Assembly: GCF_020085105.1 (NCBI RefSeq)
Contig: NC_058052.1
Location: 28,451,733-28,515,732, forward strand
DNA length: 64,000 nt
Reading direction: 5' to 3'
From: Siniperca chuatsi
Lineage: Eukaryota > Chordata > Actinopteri > Centrarchiformes > Sinipercidae
The notes beneath the pieces are model-generated. The model made no database searches, was not told the origin of the DNA, and saw only the letters and a list, made by a program, of their open reading frames with translations. The position numbers and the translations under genes are program-made. Positions 11,734-22,312 of the stretch are shown piece by piece (position 1 is the first letter of the stretch; each line of letters begins with the position of its first letter).

Positions 11734-12415
11734 TAACTAAGCACATTTGCTCAAGTACTGTACTGCAGTACAAATTTAAGGTACTTTTACTAGTCTTTTC
11801 TTCTCACGCCACCTTCTGCTTCCGCTCCGCCACGTCTCTGAGGGAAACACTGGACTCTTTACTGCGTTTATCTGAACGCTGCAGTCACTTTACAGATTTT
11901 TACACAAAACCTATGAAGAGTTTATAAAATCTGATGTTTTGTTATAAATTAAACTCTCAGCAGTTTATAAGTTCAGCTGAATCGATCAGTCGACTGACAG
12001 AAAATGTGTTTTGATGTTTGAAGTCGTTTCTCCTGTAAATCCCTTCCTGGCTGCAGCTCCTCAGATGTGCAGATCTGCTGCTTTTCCTCTGAACGACTGT
12101 AATAACTGTGATGTTTGTTAATAACGTCGAGCTTCGGACTGTCGTTTCTCACCGTTTTCACCAGTTTTCCAAACCGATCGATCGATCGATCGTTTGCAGC
12201 AGCAGCAACATCCTGCTTTACATTAATGCACGAGGAATAATAACCTGATGATAGAATATATAACAGCACAGCAGCCACAGGGACGCTGCACTGCTTTAAT
12301 ACTTTAAGCACTTTTTCCTGATCACACTCTCAGACTGAGTGTTTCTCAGTGTGTGTCAGTACTTTTACTGCAGTAACGGGTCTGAATACTTCCTGCACCG
12401 CTGCCTAAAATGATG
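11734..12415 (-). mobile_element. Composite repeat: family A with family B nested inside
   Basis: On the minus strand the outer segments (about 12230-12415 and 11734-11965) are family A ('cagtaaaagtactg', 'gtgcagtaaagagtccag' type). The middle, about 11975-12185, is family B (GTCAGTCGACTGATCGATTC, then 'gaggaaaagcagcagatctg'). The same arrangement occurs on the plus strand at 23765-24690, with nearly identical sequence over most of the length. This copy has lost about 100 bp relative to that one near an ATCGATCG run (12177-12192). Confidence 0.65.
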
Positions 12416-12857
12416 TAAGCACTGTAGTGATGTAGCCTCCACGCTGCAGCAGGACGTCTCCACTCAGTGTTTGCACAGTGTGTCGTGTTGGAAACAGCAG
12501 TCAGCTGACCCGGAGGACGCTGCAGGTTCAGTCACTGGGACGACTGAGTCACTACCAGCACAGAGGTGAGTCACTGTTCACGTGAGTGTGTCCATCCTGC
12601 TGCTCTCTTCGTTTCCTGTTCACACCTTTTATCTAAACTATCTACGTACAGAATACACTCTGATCAGCTGATTTGCACTGTGTAGTGTCTCCTTCCTTAG
12701 TTTCAGCCCTCCATGCAAATTAAAAACGCCATTTTTCGCCCCCTTAAACGGTCTCCAGAGCGTGTAAATCTTAAAACAGCAGCTTGGCGTTGCAGTGTGT
12801 AAAATGTAGCTGCCCAGTGTGATCACTCATATTAAATGTTAATTAAATTCATTATAA

Positions 12858-13309
12858 CAGTGCTGGAAGAAGGAGTCAGATCTTTTACTTCAGTAAAAGT
12901 ATCAGCATCAAAATATACTTAAAGTACTAAAAGTAAAACGACTCATTTTGCAGAACGGCCCAATTCAGAATCATTATAATATTGGATTATTATTGATGCA
13001 TTAATGTTTTCATCACTTTAATGTTGCAGCTGGTGAAGGTGGAGCTGATTTAAACTACTTTACATACTGCTGGGTAACTTAATCTGTAATAATACATCAT
13101 CATTTATTAGCTGATTTATATTTTATAGTAATAATATGAATCCGTAAAGTAACTAAAGTTGTAAAAAATAAATGTAGTGCAGTAAAAAGTAAAATACTGG
13201 CTTCCAAAATGTGACGGAGTGGAAATATAAACCAGCATAAAATAAAAAAATACTCAAGTAACTTCAGTACAGTACTTGAATAAATAAACTTAGTTATATT
13301 CCACCACTG
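12858..13309 (+). mobile_element. Non-autonomous hAT-like repeat family A
   Basis: It begins CAGTGCTGGAAGAAGGAGTC and ends ATATTCCACCACTG, so the ends are inverted repeats. The internal A hallmarks are present in order: 'cttcagtaaaagta', 'actcattttgcagaa', 'ttgatgcattaatg', 'ggtgaaggtggagct' and 'tgtagtgcagtaaaaag'. It is non-coding. Confidence 0.65.
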
Positions 13310-13435
13310 CATGACGCTGTTGTTTTGTTGTTTTTTCCCGTAAGGCACTTTGTAATCTTGTGCTTTATGAATAAAGTTTATTATTACTATTTCTTCTTTG
13401 TTCAGAAACAGAAAAATACGTAGATGAGAAACAAC
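13310..13435. repeat. Retroposon tail-like sequence
   Basis: The stretch GCACTTTGTAATCTTGTGC leading to 'atgaataaagtttattatta' resembles the 3' ends of fish LINE/SINE copies (similar ends occur near 21200 and 41400). The assignment is by general appearance only. Confidence 0.35.
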
Positions 13436-13462
13436 TGTGTGTGTGTGTGTGTGTGTGTGTGT
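13436..13462 (+). repeat. (GT)n microsatellite
   Basis: About 13 GT units are seen, directly upstream of a GC-rich segment that contains an X-box-like palindrome. Confidence 0.9.
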
Positions 13463-13553
13463 CGACCCAGTTGCTGCAGGCTGACATACGGAGTTATCTT
13501 TAGTCATCCAGCAGGGAGGCTGAGGATGATGGCAGCTGCTCTGATTAGCGACG

Positions 13554-13566
13554 GTTGCCTAGCAAC
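13554..13566. promoter_or_regulatory. X-box-like (RFX) site
   Basis: GTTGCCTAGCAAC fits the RFX consensus halves GTNRCC and RGYAAC with a 1-nt spacer, with no mismatch. It lies in a GC- and CpG-richer island (13500-13640) in otherwise gene-free DNA. No downstream gene was recognised, so a role is unproven. Confidence 0.4.
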
Positions 13567-13784
13567 GGTGTGGGCTGTTTACAGCGTGTTTCGGCGGAAG
13601 CTAACGGACGCCCGCTGACCGTGAGTGAGCGTTTAGTAAACGTCCGTCAGACTGATTTCCAGGTTTCCCCCAAACAGAAAAGTGTAAACAGGAGTGAACA
13701 AAGTGGGAACATGGTGGACGTTCATCGAACTATTTGACCGGGTTAAAGGTAAACAAATCCATACAGGTGGGATTTTTCTGTAAC

Positions 13785-14260
13785 ATTAGTCAAGTTTCCA
13801 TCCAAATGTGGCGCGAATGTCTCCACCCGCTGCTGCTGCTGCGTGAACACGATGGCTGGTGGAGCCGATCCTCCAGCCGCTGCCGTTAAAGCGTCGCAGA
13901 AGAAGAGGACGCGGCGAGACGACGTCACTAAAAGAGCTCCAGTGGACGCTCAGACGATGGGAAACCGCGTGACGTTTCCGTTGGTTTCGCGCGTTCATGC
14001 GAGGAAGGTTACAGCCTCCTCATCGCTCCGCACACAGCTGATGTTTTAGTCTGCTGCCATCTTTGTCTCGTCAGCGGACGTTTAAGGCACACGCTTCATG
14101 TACGTCACGATTCATTTGCTAAGTCTGTTCCCATTGCACTTTTCCCACCTCAGCCAGGTGCGAAACCTTAATTTGTGGCGTTTCCATTCACGTACGATGA
14201 GATTCAATGAGTTCGCCAAGTTCGGGCTCGTGTGCTCGGTAGCTCAAACTCGTTATGTTC
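13785..14260. repeat. Probable dispersed repeat with inverted ends
   Basis: The segment opens with GTTTCCATCCAAATGTGGCG and later shows GACGTTTCCGTTGG and TTGTGGCGTTTCCATTC. These are motifs typical of a fish repeat with GTTTCCAT ends. Short open frames on both strands (for example 68 codons from 13843) show nothing recognisable. Confidence 0.4.
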
Positions 14261-14620
14261 AACTCGGGAGTCCAAACTCCACCAGACAACTGTCCTGTGA
14301 CCAAACAATCTCAAGTCAAACGTCCACTAACAGACTGAAGAACAACAAACCTAACGGACTGAAGAAGCAGTCAGAACATACGCCTGCTTCTCCAATCATG
14401 ACGTACGTTAAAAAATCTGATTTAAATATAGACCCCCCCCCGAAATTTCCCAGAATAAATTCTGAGCCAAGTCCGAACCCGACACAACGTCCTCACTTTC
14501 AAGGTCTGACGCTCAAACTGGTCCTCACAAAAATAGAAGCACAACGCACCCACTGGGAGACAGCGATGGGAGGGGATTACACAGCATTTTTTCAGTTTCT
14601 CTACTGATGTCTGAGTATTT

Positions 14621-14623
<3 letters not shown>

Positions 14624-14663
<40 letters not shown>
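14624..14663 (+). repeat. (CA)n microsatellite
   Basis: About 20 CA units are seen. A (GT)n run on the same strand follows at 14736-14759 and another at 14888-14908. Confidence 0.9.
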
Positions 14664-14665
<2 letters not shown>

Positions 14666-14935
14666 TGTCAGACTGTATCTCCGTCTGTCGCCTCCCCACT
14701 AACTCATGACTGAGCAAATTACATCAGGAATCTGTTGTGTGTGTGTGTGTGTGTGTGTGCTGATAACAGTTGATATTTCCATGGATTAAAGGTGTTTGTT
14801 GCTGTTGGTTCGGTGGAAAATATTCTGCCGAGCTGCCACGAGGCTGATGGGAAATATTTCTGAGTTGAGGCGAGGCACGGCGACGCGCGTGTGTGTGTGT
14901 GTGTGTGTTAGAACAAACAAGGGTATACATTTTGT

Positions 14936-15172
14936 AGGGCTGCGACTAACGATTATTTTCGTCGTCGCTTCGTCGTTTAGTCTGGAAAATGTCACCTCAG
15001 TTTCCGAGCCGACGCTTCAAACGTCTTGTTTCGTCCGAACCCCAAAGAGATTCAGTTTATAGTGATATTACGCAGAGAAAAGCAGCAAATCCACACGTCG
15101 GAGAAGCCGGCACCGGCTCATTTTTCCTCAATTAAACGATTTTCAAAATAGTTGACGAATTGACTAATTGAC
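14936..15172 (+). repeat. Dispersed repeat family B copy
   Basis: It opens TAGGGCTGCGACTAACGATT. The interior has CGAACCCCAAAGAGATTCAG and a 'cagagaaaagcagcaaatcc' type block. It ends GACGAATTGACTAATTGAC. This is one of the better preserved B copies. Confidence 0.65.
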
Positions 15173-15214
15173 AAACAGCAGAAATCTGAGGTATCATTTG
15201 TGAGCTAACGCTTG

Positions 15215-15495
15215 CTTTCAGCCCGTCAAGCAGAGCAGATGGGATGTATTAGTATTGTCACTGTCTGTAGCTGTCGGTCCAGACTGAAATATCTCGACTG
15301 TTTGATGGATTGCCGTGACGTTCACGTCCCCCAGAGGATGAATCTTTATGACTTTAGTGATCCCCTGACTTTTCCTCCAGCGCCACCAGCAAGTTTTGGG
15401 GTTTTTTAGTGAAATATCTCGACAACTATCGAACATGAAATGCGGTTCAGACGTTCATGATACTCTGACTTTTCCGTCTAGCGCCGTCAGCAGGT
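15215..15495 (-). repeat. Dispersed repeat family C fragment
   Basis: On the minus strand it carries modules shared with 6715-7900: a 'gatccccaggggatg' style junction, GGCGCTGGAGGAAAAGTCAG and 'tttcagtctggaccg' type words (+ strand: GGTCCAGACTGAAATATCTC at 15278 onward). It is diverged and non-coding. Confidence 0.5.
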
Positions 15496-15699
15496 CAAAA
15501 TTTTAAATTCGACCTATACTTTTGTTTATGACCTGCAGAACCGGTGACGTTCCCGTCCTCCATTACGTCCATTCAGCGGACAGGTCAGCATCCGAGCAAG
15601 CCTGCTTTAAGGCAGGCTTGAAAAATCCTTTAATATCCTCGGAGAGGTTTGAAAACAGGCGATGGAAAGCCAAAGAAGCTGTGTCATGCTGGGCCAGCA

Positions 15700-15700
<1 letters not shown>

Positions 15701-15733
<33 letters not shown>
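15701..15733 (+). repeat. (CA)n microsatellite
   Basis: About 16 CA units lie in intergenic DNA. Confidence 0.9.
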
Positions 15734-15737
<4 letters not shown>

Positions 15738-15985
15738 GGAGATCAATATGCTGCGACGGAGCCAAGCGGTTGTGAGTCAGCACTAACTCTTCAGCATCAT
15801 TTTCCTCTGCTCTTTTGATCTCATCGAAAACCCTTTTCTCTTGTAAACGTGAATCAGGCTGTCTGAAAACACGAGCGTAAATCTGCGTTACTCGTCTAAT
15901 CACAAAGCATCCATAACCTTTGAATTAAATGTTTATAAATAATACGGTGTTATAACACGAGGGCCGACTAACTACTCACTGCAGT

Positions 15986-16210
15986 CGGTGGTAGAAGAAG
16001 TACTTTTACTTCAGTAAAAGCAGCGATACCACGATGCAGAAATACTCCTTTGCAAGTAAAAGTCTTTGGAATATTATTATTAAATCTGATTGCATGGTGG
16101 TGAAGTAGAAGTACAAAGTATCTTAAAATGGAAATACTCAAGTAAAAATACAGCAAAACTGTACTCAAGTACAGTACTTGAGTAAATGTACTTAGTTACT
16201 TTCCACCACT
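15986..16210 (+). mobile_element. Short copy of repeat family A
   Basis: The start is CGGTGGTAGAAGAAGTACTT and the end is ACTTTCCACCACTG. The interior is shorter than in the other A copies (about 225 bp), lacking the central region, so it is an internally deleted copy. Confidence 0.6.
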
Positions 16211-18225
16211 GATCGATTTCCATGTCTTCTACATCTCCAGCTGGTGAGGACGCTGACTTTTTGCCTGGGACCTGTTAGCTTTAGCCTCGGTCTGTTAGCA
16301 TGATATCATGTTTGTAGCCATCAAGTGCATGTTTAAGACGTTTTTTTTTTTAAACAGGACTCTTATTTTAAAACGCGCAGCTGGAAACATAAAAAAAAAA
16401 AAAAAAGAGGTTTCAACCAACTCACAAGGTTTTAGCATTTAGCATTAGCATTAGCTTAAGCTAGCTAGCTACAGCTGATCAAATCTTCTAGCGACAGCTA
16501 ATAAAGCACCAGATTACACAGTTCTTTCCAGGAAACGTCCTTGGAAATTACTGGGAGATTGTGAACCTTTGGACATGTTTTATAGGACTTCATTTTTATT
16601 TCATAATAGACTTTCAAAATGCCCTTTTCCAGGAGTCTGTTTTTTGCAGAATTAGCTCAGTTAGCTCCTGTTAGCTCCTCTGGCTGTAAATAAACACAGT
16701 ACGCAGACGCAGAAGCTAACATCTGCTTTAATTTATTTAGCTTAGCAAGGCTGCACATGCTACCTACCTAGCCGGTTGCGAGCTTGGTTTATTACTCAGC
16801 CTCAAAGGGAAGAGCCGAGGTTTAGCGAACGGCCAATTATTAATTATTAATTAATTAATTGGAGGTGTACTAATTGAACCGTAGCACCAGATTACATAGT
16901 TCTTTCCAGGAAAATTACAGACCCAAAAAAATAAAGTGTTACCGAAACCCAAACAATAAAAAAACAAAACATAAAAACCTGATTAAATGCACCTAATTAT
17001 CAACGACTACATGTCGGATTCCTCTTAAAAAAGTGTTTCAACTTGAGTTTAAAGCGATCCCGTTCGTTACGTTGGGATCCACGTATTGATCCCCGAACAA
17101 GGAAAGATGTCGGGCCAAAAGGAGGTTTTACAAAATGGCACCACACACACGTCACATTACACTCGGAGCCGCCTGTTTTATCTGCAAAGGTCACGCCACA
17201 ATTAAAGCTTAATTTCTTAACTCTTACAGGCGAGCGGAGAGAGAGAACACACAAAGAGATGAACAGAGAGGATGCTGGGTAAACAGTCGGCCTACTGTGG
17301 CTGCAGGCTCTGTTTACAGACTGGTGGGAGTCTGTTTGTTCAGTGTGTGAAGCTTCATTCATGGCTCAGATTGAGGCCTACGGCGACACAAAGGCTCCTC
17401 TGTTTGACCTGCTGAGTGTGTGTGTGTGTGTGTTGTCAGGTTAGTTGGACTTGTGAGGACTCACGACAGCTACTAACCCTTTATATTTATTATTATTAGC
17501 ATTAATGCTAACGCTAGGTGAGCAGGAACGACAGAGAGAGAGCGGTTCAGAGTTTATAATGAGAACTGGATTCACTGAGGAGAGTCACATGGACACTGCG
17601 TGTGTCAACAGGTAAACAGTGACGGGAACGACACCTGTAACCTTGGTAACTGTACACAACAAAGATGGCGACAGCTTCGCCTCAAAATGTTTAGAAGACC
17701 CCATTGTACCACTTTACTTGAGGGGGGCACAAAAACGTAAAGGTCAGGTAACCATGAGGTAAGAGTATAATGTATCACCTGACTTGGAGGTGCACAAAAA
17801 GAGAACTAATGATTAATTAATGAGTAATTAATAAGTCGTTACTAGTTTTGTGCCACTCAGTTAATCAGGAACTACTCAGAAACCCTCAGTCAGTATGTCG
17901 ATTCACAGATATTTATGAACTAATCATTATGTAACGATTCATTAATATAGTATCTCTCAGTCTATGAGTTGTTAGCAGTTCCACCAGAGAGACATTTCCC
18001 CTCTGAACCTCTCACATGGTTTCATTTCAATAACTGCTGGAGGCCCAAAGAGGTAAAATTACCCAACATTTCACTAAAAATCAAAGATTACAGAAACGTC
18101 CAGAAACTGAAAACACTTTTGTGTTTCAGAACTTTGTTTCTTCTTCTTTCCTCTCCCATCAATCATCTCACGACCCCTCAGATTTATCTGGTGACCCTTT
18201 GAGGGGCCTTTGGGAACCACTGGAC
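16211..18225. other. Intergenic, no gene
   Basis: No gene is seen. The part at 16440-16910 is rich in TTAGC/GCTAG words and shares phrases with 19440-19690 (for example GGCTGTAAATAAACACAGTA, and 'aggctgcacatgctacct'), so it is a relative of that inverted-repeat element. TTAAT runs lie at 16835-16862. A short (GT)n run lies at 17418-17433. Confidence 0.4.
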
Positions 18226-19173
18226 TAAACTAGCTAACTGTATATAAAGCAGTTAAAACTAGTTAACCGTATATAAATCAGTTAAACTAGCTAACCGTAT
18301 ATAAAGCAGTTAAACTAGCTAACTGTATATAAAGTAGTTAAAACTAGTTAACCGTATATAAATCAGTTAAACTAGCTAACCGTATATAAAGCAGTTAAAC
18401 TAGCTAACTGTATATAAAGCAGTTAAAACAAGCTAACTGTATATAAAGTAGTTAAAACTAGTTAACCGTATATAAATCAGTTAAACTAGCTAACTGTATA
18501 TAAATCAGTTAAACTAGCTAACTGTATATAAAGCAGTTAAAACTAGCTAACTGTATAATAAAGTAGCTAAAACTAGCTAACTGTATATAAAGCAGTTAAA
18601 CTAGCTAACTGTATATAAAGCAGTTAAACTAGCTAACTGTATATAAAGTAGTTAAAACTAGTTAACCGTATATAAATCAGTTAAACTAGCTAACCGTATA
18701 TAAAGCAGTTAAACTAGCTAACTGTATATAAAGCAGTTAAAACAAGCTAACTGTATATAAAGTAGTTAAAACTAGTTAACTATATAAATCAAAGTAGCTA
18801 ACTGTATATAAATCAGTTAAACTAGCTAACTGTATATAAAGCAGTTAAAACTAGCTGACTGTATAATAAAGTAGCTAAAACTAGCTAACTGTATATAAAG
18901 CAGTTAAAACTAGCTAACTGTATATAAAGCAGTTAAAACTAGCTAACTGTATATAAATCAGTTAAACTAGCTAACTGTATATAAAGCAGTTAAAACTAGC
19001 TAACTGTATATAAAGCAGTTAAACTAGCTAACTGTATATAAAGCAGTTAAAGTTAGCTAACTGTATATAAAAGTAGTCAAAACTAGCTAACTGTATATAA
19101 AGCAGTTAAACTAGCTAACTGTATATAAAGCAGTTAAAACTAGCTAACTGTATATAAAGTAGCTAAAACTAGC
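18226..19173 (+). repeat. Minisatellite, 28-29 bp unit, about 33 copies
   Basis: The unit is close to AGCTAACTGTATATAAAG followed by CAGTTAAACT. Variants differ by single bases (AACCG for AACTG, AATCAG for AAGCAG, AAAACT for AAACT). The array also shows a higher-order period. The block at 18321-18465 recurs essentially unchanged at 18634-18778, and a rare variant unit (GTATAATAAAGTAGCTAAAA) recurs at the matching offset. Each unit carries TATATAAA, which looks like a TATA box but is probably incidental. No coding frame is involved. Confidence 0.9.
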
Positions 19174-19408
19174 TCCACCACTCCACTGGACACTGAGGAC
19201 GTCTGCAGGTTTCTTTGCTGCAGACTCGGCCACAGTTGACCTTTCACCTCTCTCTACAGGTGTGTGGAGCCCCAAAGCGTTCAATATTAAATAAAGAAAT
19301 CTTTATTAAATAAATAATTACATGAATAAATTGTTTAAAATATATAAATGAAACAATAATTTGTGAAATAACTAAATAAAATATTAAAACTATGAAATTA
19401 CGAACTAT

Positions 19409-20062
19409 TTATTCGGACTTGTCTCCCTGTCTCCTTTCAGCCAATCACATGCCCCCTGCCTCTCTTAAGCTAGCAAGCTCAACAACTGCTACCAGATTTA
19501 GCCAGTTAGCTCCTGTTAGCTTGAGCAATAACAATGTCAAAGCATGTCTGAATCAACCATCTGGCTGTAAATAAACACAGTACACAGAAACCAACATCTC
19601 CTTTTATTTATGTAGCCTAACCAGGCTGCACATGCTACCTAGCTAGCCGGCTAACTAGCTAGATGGGGTTGTGAGCTTTATTTATTACTCAGCCTCAAAG
19701 TGAAGAGACAGTGTTGATAGTAGCAGCTAACGTTAGCCGGTTAATTCAGTTACTTCTGCCACGTTTTAAATCCAAAGACGTTCCTCAGACACTGCGAAGA
19801 GCAAAAAGACCAACGAGCGCTAGCTAACACTAGCTCTGCACTTAGCGCTGAGTAACGGCGTAAGCTTACAGCTGCGCCTGTGTTTATTCACAGCAGCAGC
19901 AGCCTCTAGTTGGGTGATTCAGATTTACTTTGGGATTGTTGTTGCTCGAGCTAACAGGTGCTAACTGGCTAAATCTGGTGGCAGTTGTTGAGCTTGCTAA
20001 TTTAGGAGAGGCAGGGGGCCTGTGATTGGCCGAAAGGCGAGAGGACCAGTTGCCCTTCGGAC
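19409..20062. mobile_element. Inverted-repeat element, about 650 bp
   Basis: The left arm (19409-19530) and the reverse complement of the right arm (about 19925-20062) match over roughly 120-130 bp. Shared words include CCAATCACA, GCCCCCTGCCTCTC, 'gcaagctcaacaactgc', ACCAGATTTAGCCAGTTAGC and TGTTAGCT. The interior has no transposase. This fits a non-autonomous DNA transposon with long inverted ends. A flanking target duplication could not be fixed by eye. Confidence 0.6.
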
Positions 20063-20189
20063 AAAAAAAGTGATTGATTGATTGACTGAATTGAGAATAT
20101 TCTTCTTCCTTAATATCAGTGTTTCCTCTGTGGACCAGGTAACAAACATCACAGAGCATTGTGGCTCTTTATATAATGGTCCTGTCATG

Positions 20190-20217
20190 TAATAATAATA
20201 ATAATAATAATAATAAT
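20190..20217 (+). repeat. (TAA)n microsatellite
   Basis: About 9 TAA units are seen. They lie just left of the palindromic pair of family A copies. Confidence 0.85.
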
Positions 20218-20224
20218 CTTTATA

Positions 20225-21040
20225 TATGTGTGAATAAGTAAAAGTAGTAATACCACAGTGTAAAAAACACTCTGTTATAAGATAAACTCCTGCATTTTAA
20301 ATCTTACATAAGTAAAATAAGCAAAATATACTTAAAAGTACCAAAAGTAAAAGTACTCATTATGCAGAATAATATATATTATATTACTGGATTATAATTT
20401 TTGATGCATTAATGTGCTGAAGGTGGAGCTACGTTTATTGACTTTATATACTAATGGTTTGTTTTATCTATAATAATACATCATCATGTTTTAGTTGATT
20501 ATATCTTGATTTAATAATCTGAATCTGCAAAGTAACTAAAGCTGTTAAATAAATGTAGTGGAGTGAAAAGTATAAAGTAGCAGAAAATGTAAATAAATAT
20601 AATAAGTACTGTACTTAAGTACAATTTTGAGGTACTTGTACTTTACTTGAGTATATTCTACTTTCTACTTCTACTGCACCAAATCTCAGAGGGAAATACT
20701 GTACTTCTTACTCCACTACATTTATTTGATAAGTTACTTTGCAGATTCAGATATTAATACAAAATAAAGCTGCCCAGCAGTAAATAAAGTCATTAAAACG
20801 AGCTCCAGCTTCAGCAGCTGCAACATTAAAGCGATCAACACATTAATGCATCAATAATTAGAATCCGATAATATAATATATATATTATTCTGCATAGTGA
20901 GTACTTTTACTTTTGGTACTTTAAGTATATTTTGTGCTTTAACTTAAGATTTCGAATGCAGGACTTTCTCTTATAGCAGTTTTTTACACTGTGGTTTTGG
21001 TACTTTTACTTAAAGTAAAACATACGAGTACTTCTTCCCG
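20225..21040. mobile_element. Head-to-head pair of family A repeats (palindrome)
   Basis: The left half (20225-20640, + orientation) carries A hallmarks in order: AAGTAAAAGTAGTAATACCA, then 'actcattatgcagaataat', 'gatgcattaatg' and 'tgtagtggagtgaaaag'. The right half (20640-21040) carries them in reverse complement ('ctccactacatttatttg', 'cattaatgcatcaat', 'attctgcatagtgagtac', 'tacttttacttaaag'). The two copies therefore face each other and could form a large hairpin. Confidence 0.65.
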
Positions 21041-21614
21041 GTCGCCTTCTGTTCTACCAGCTTTTAGTCATTTGTTGTATTTATTTTTCCTTTCATCAAA
21101 CTTTTGGGAAAAGTTCCTGAAGTTTTCTGTCCTTCTTATAAGATAAATGTGGATCTGCTGCTGGAGTCATTTTAACGGCAACTATCGTTTTCTACCCTTT
21201 GTGCTGCTTGAAAACTGCTCTATAAATAAACTATTATTGTCATTATTATTATTATTATTATTATTACAGTAAGAATTGCTTGACCTCTGCATGTGTGTGT
21301 TCGAAGGCCACTTTAACCTGTTCGCCACCTGCTGGCCATCAGCCGTCACTGTTTCAGCTTTTTACCTGAGTCATTTCACTGACATCAGCCAAAGGTCAAA
21401 GGTCATCATGATGATAGAAATCAGCACAGACTAATAGTTTTCATTTAAAAAAAAAAAAAGGGGGCAAACAAACAGGTTTACAACTTAAAAACATCAAAAC
21501 TTTAATTAGTCTCCGTGTGAGGTTCTGCTTTTGTGACCTGGCCGACAGTTTCACCACGCAAAGCGCTGAAAGTCATTTGCATTTGATGTTCGAGTGTGTG
21601 TGAGAGTTCGGTTT
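21041..21614 (-). other. clhc1: Probable clhc1 3' UTR and downstream flank
   Basis: This stretch follows the clhc1 stop codon on the minus strand. A possible polyadenylation signal (AATAAA on the minus strand) lies at 21080-21085, which would give a 3' UTR of roughly 530 nt. The stretch also contains an A-rich run at 21449-21460 and a retroposon-like tail near 21200-21270. The exact transcript end is not known. Confidence 0.35.
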
Positions 21615-22253
21615 TTACAGGAAGACGTGTTCCATGAGCCGGGCTCCCTCCGGGTCCGGGGACAGGACTCCGGTCCCGCTCTGGTCCAGCAGGACGGACA
21701 GGACGGCCTGGCCCAGGTCAGCCCGGTTCAGCTCAGAGCACAGAGACGCTATGCCAGTCCAAACGTCCACCGAAGAGCTGCCGTCCTCCAGGATCGCCTC
21801 CTCCAAAACCCCTGAGAGGACCGAGACACATAGCGAGGTCAGAGGTCACCTCGGGGCAGGTGATCCATATTTCCCGCCGTTTGTGACTCGATGTGAAAAA
21901 CTACAAAACCGGCATCACTACAGTTTTATTCTAACTGCCTGCTCAGCTGCACCGCTTGTGTTTATCTGTCGGTCAACGCACCTCGGCCTCTGCTGACAGA
22001 GCTGTCCAGGAGCCGCAGAGCTAGCTCCCGCTGCTGAGGGTCCGCCAGCAGAATGGAAAGGGCCACGCCCACCGACAAGATGGCCGCCTGGCCCCGCTGA
22101 GGCTCCGTCAACAGCTGGAGGAAGGAGAGGCTGGGCGAGCGACACAGAACCCACATACAGTCCTCTGAGAGAGAGAGAGAGAGATTCATACACACCTGAG
22201 TTATGCAAGAAAATACACACACATACGTTTGTCTTTATATACTTGTGATAGCA

Positions 22254-22312
<59 letters not shown>

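Noticed and set aside
14098..14607. Plus-strand frame of 169 codons
   Set aside because: It starts in a repeat-like segment and has no recognisable domain or conserved neighbour.
18226..19173. Regular direct repeats that might suggest a CRISPR array
   Set aside because: The units abut without unique spacers and the surroundings are vertebrate genes; it is a minisatellite.
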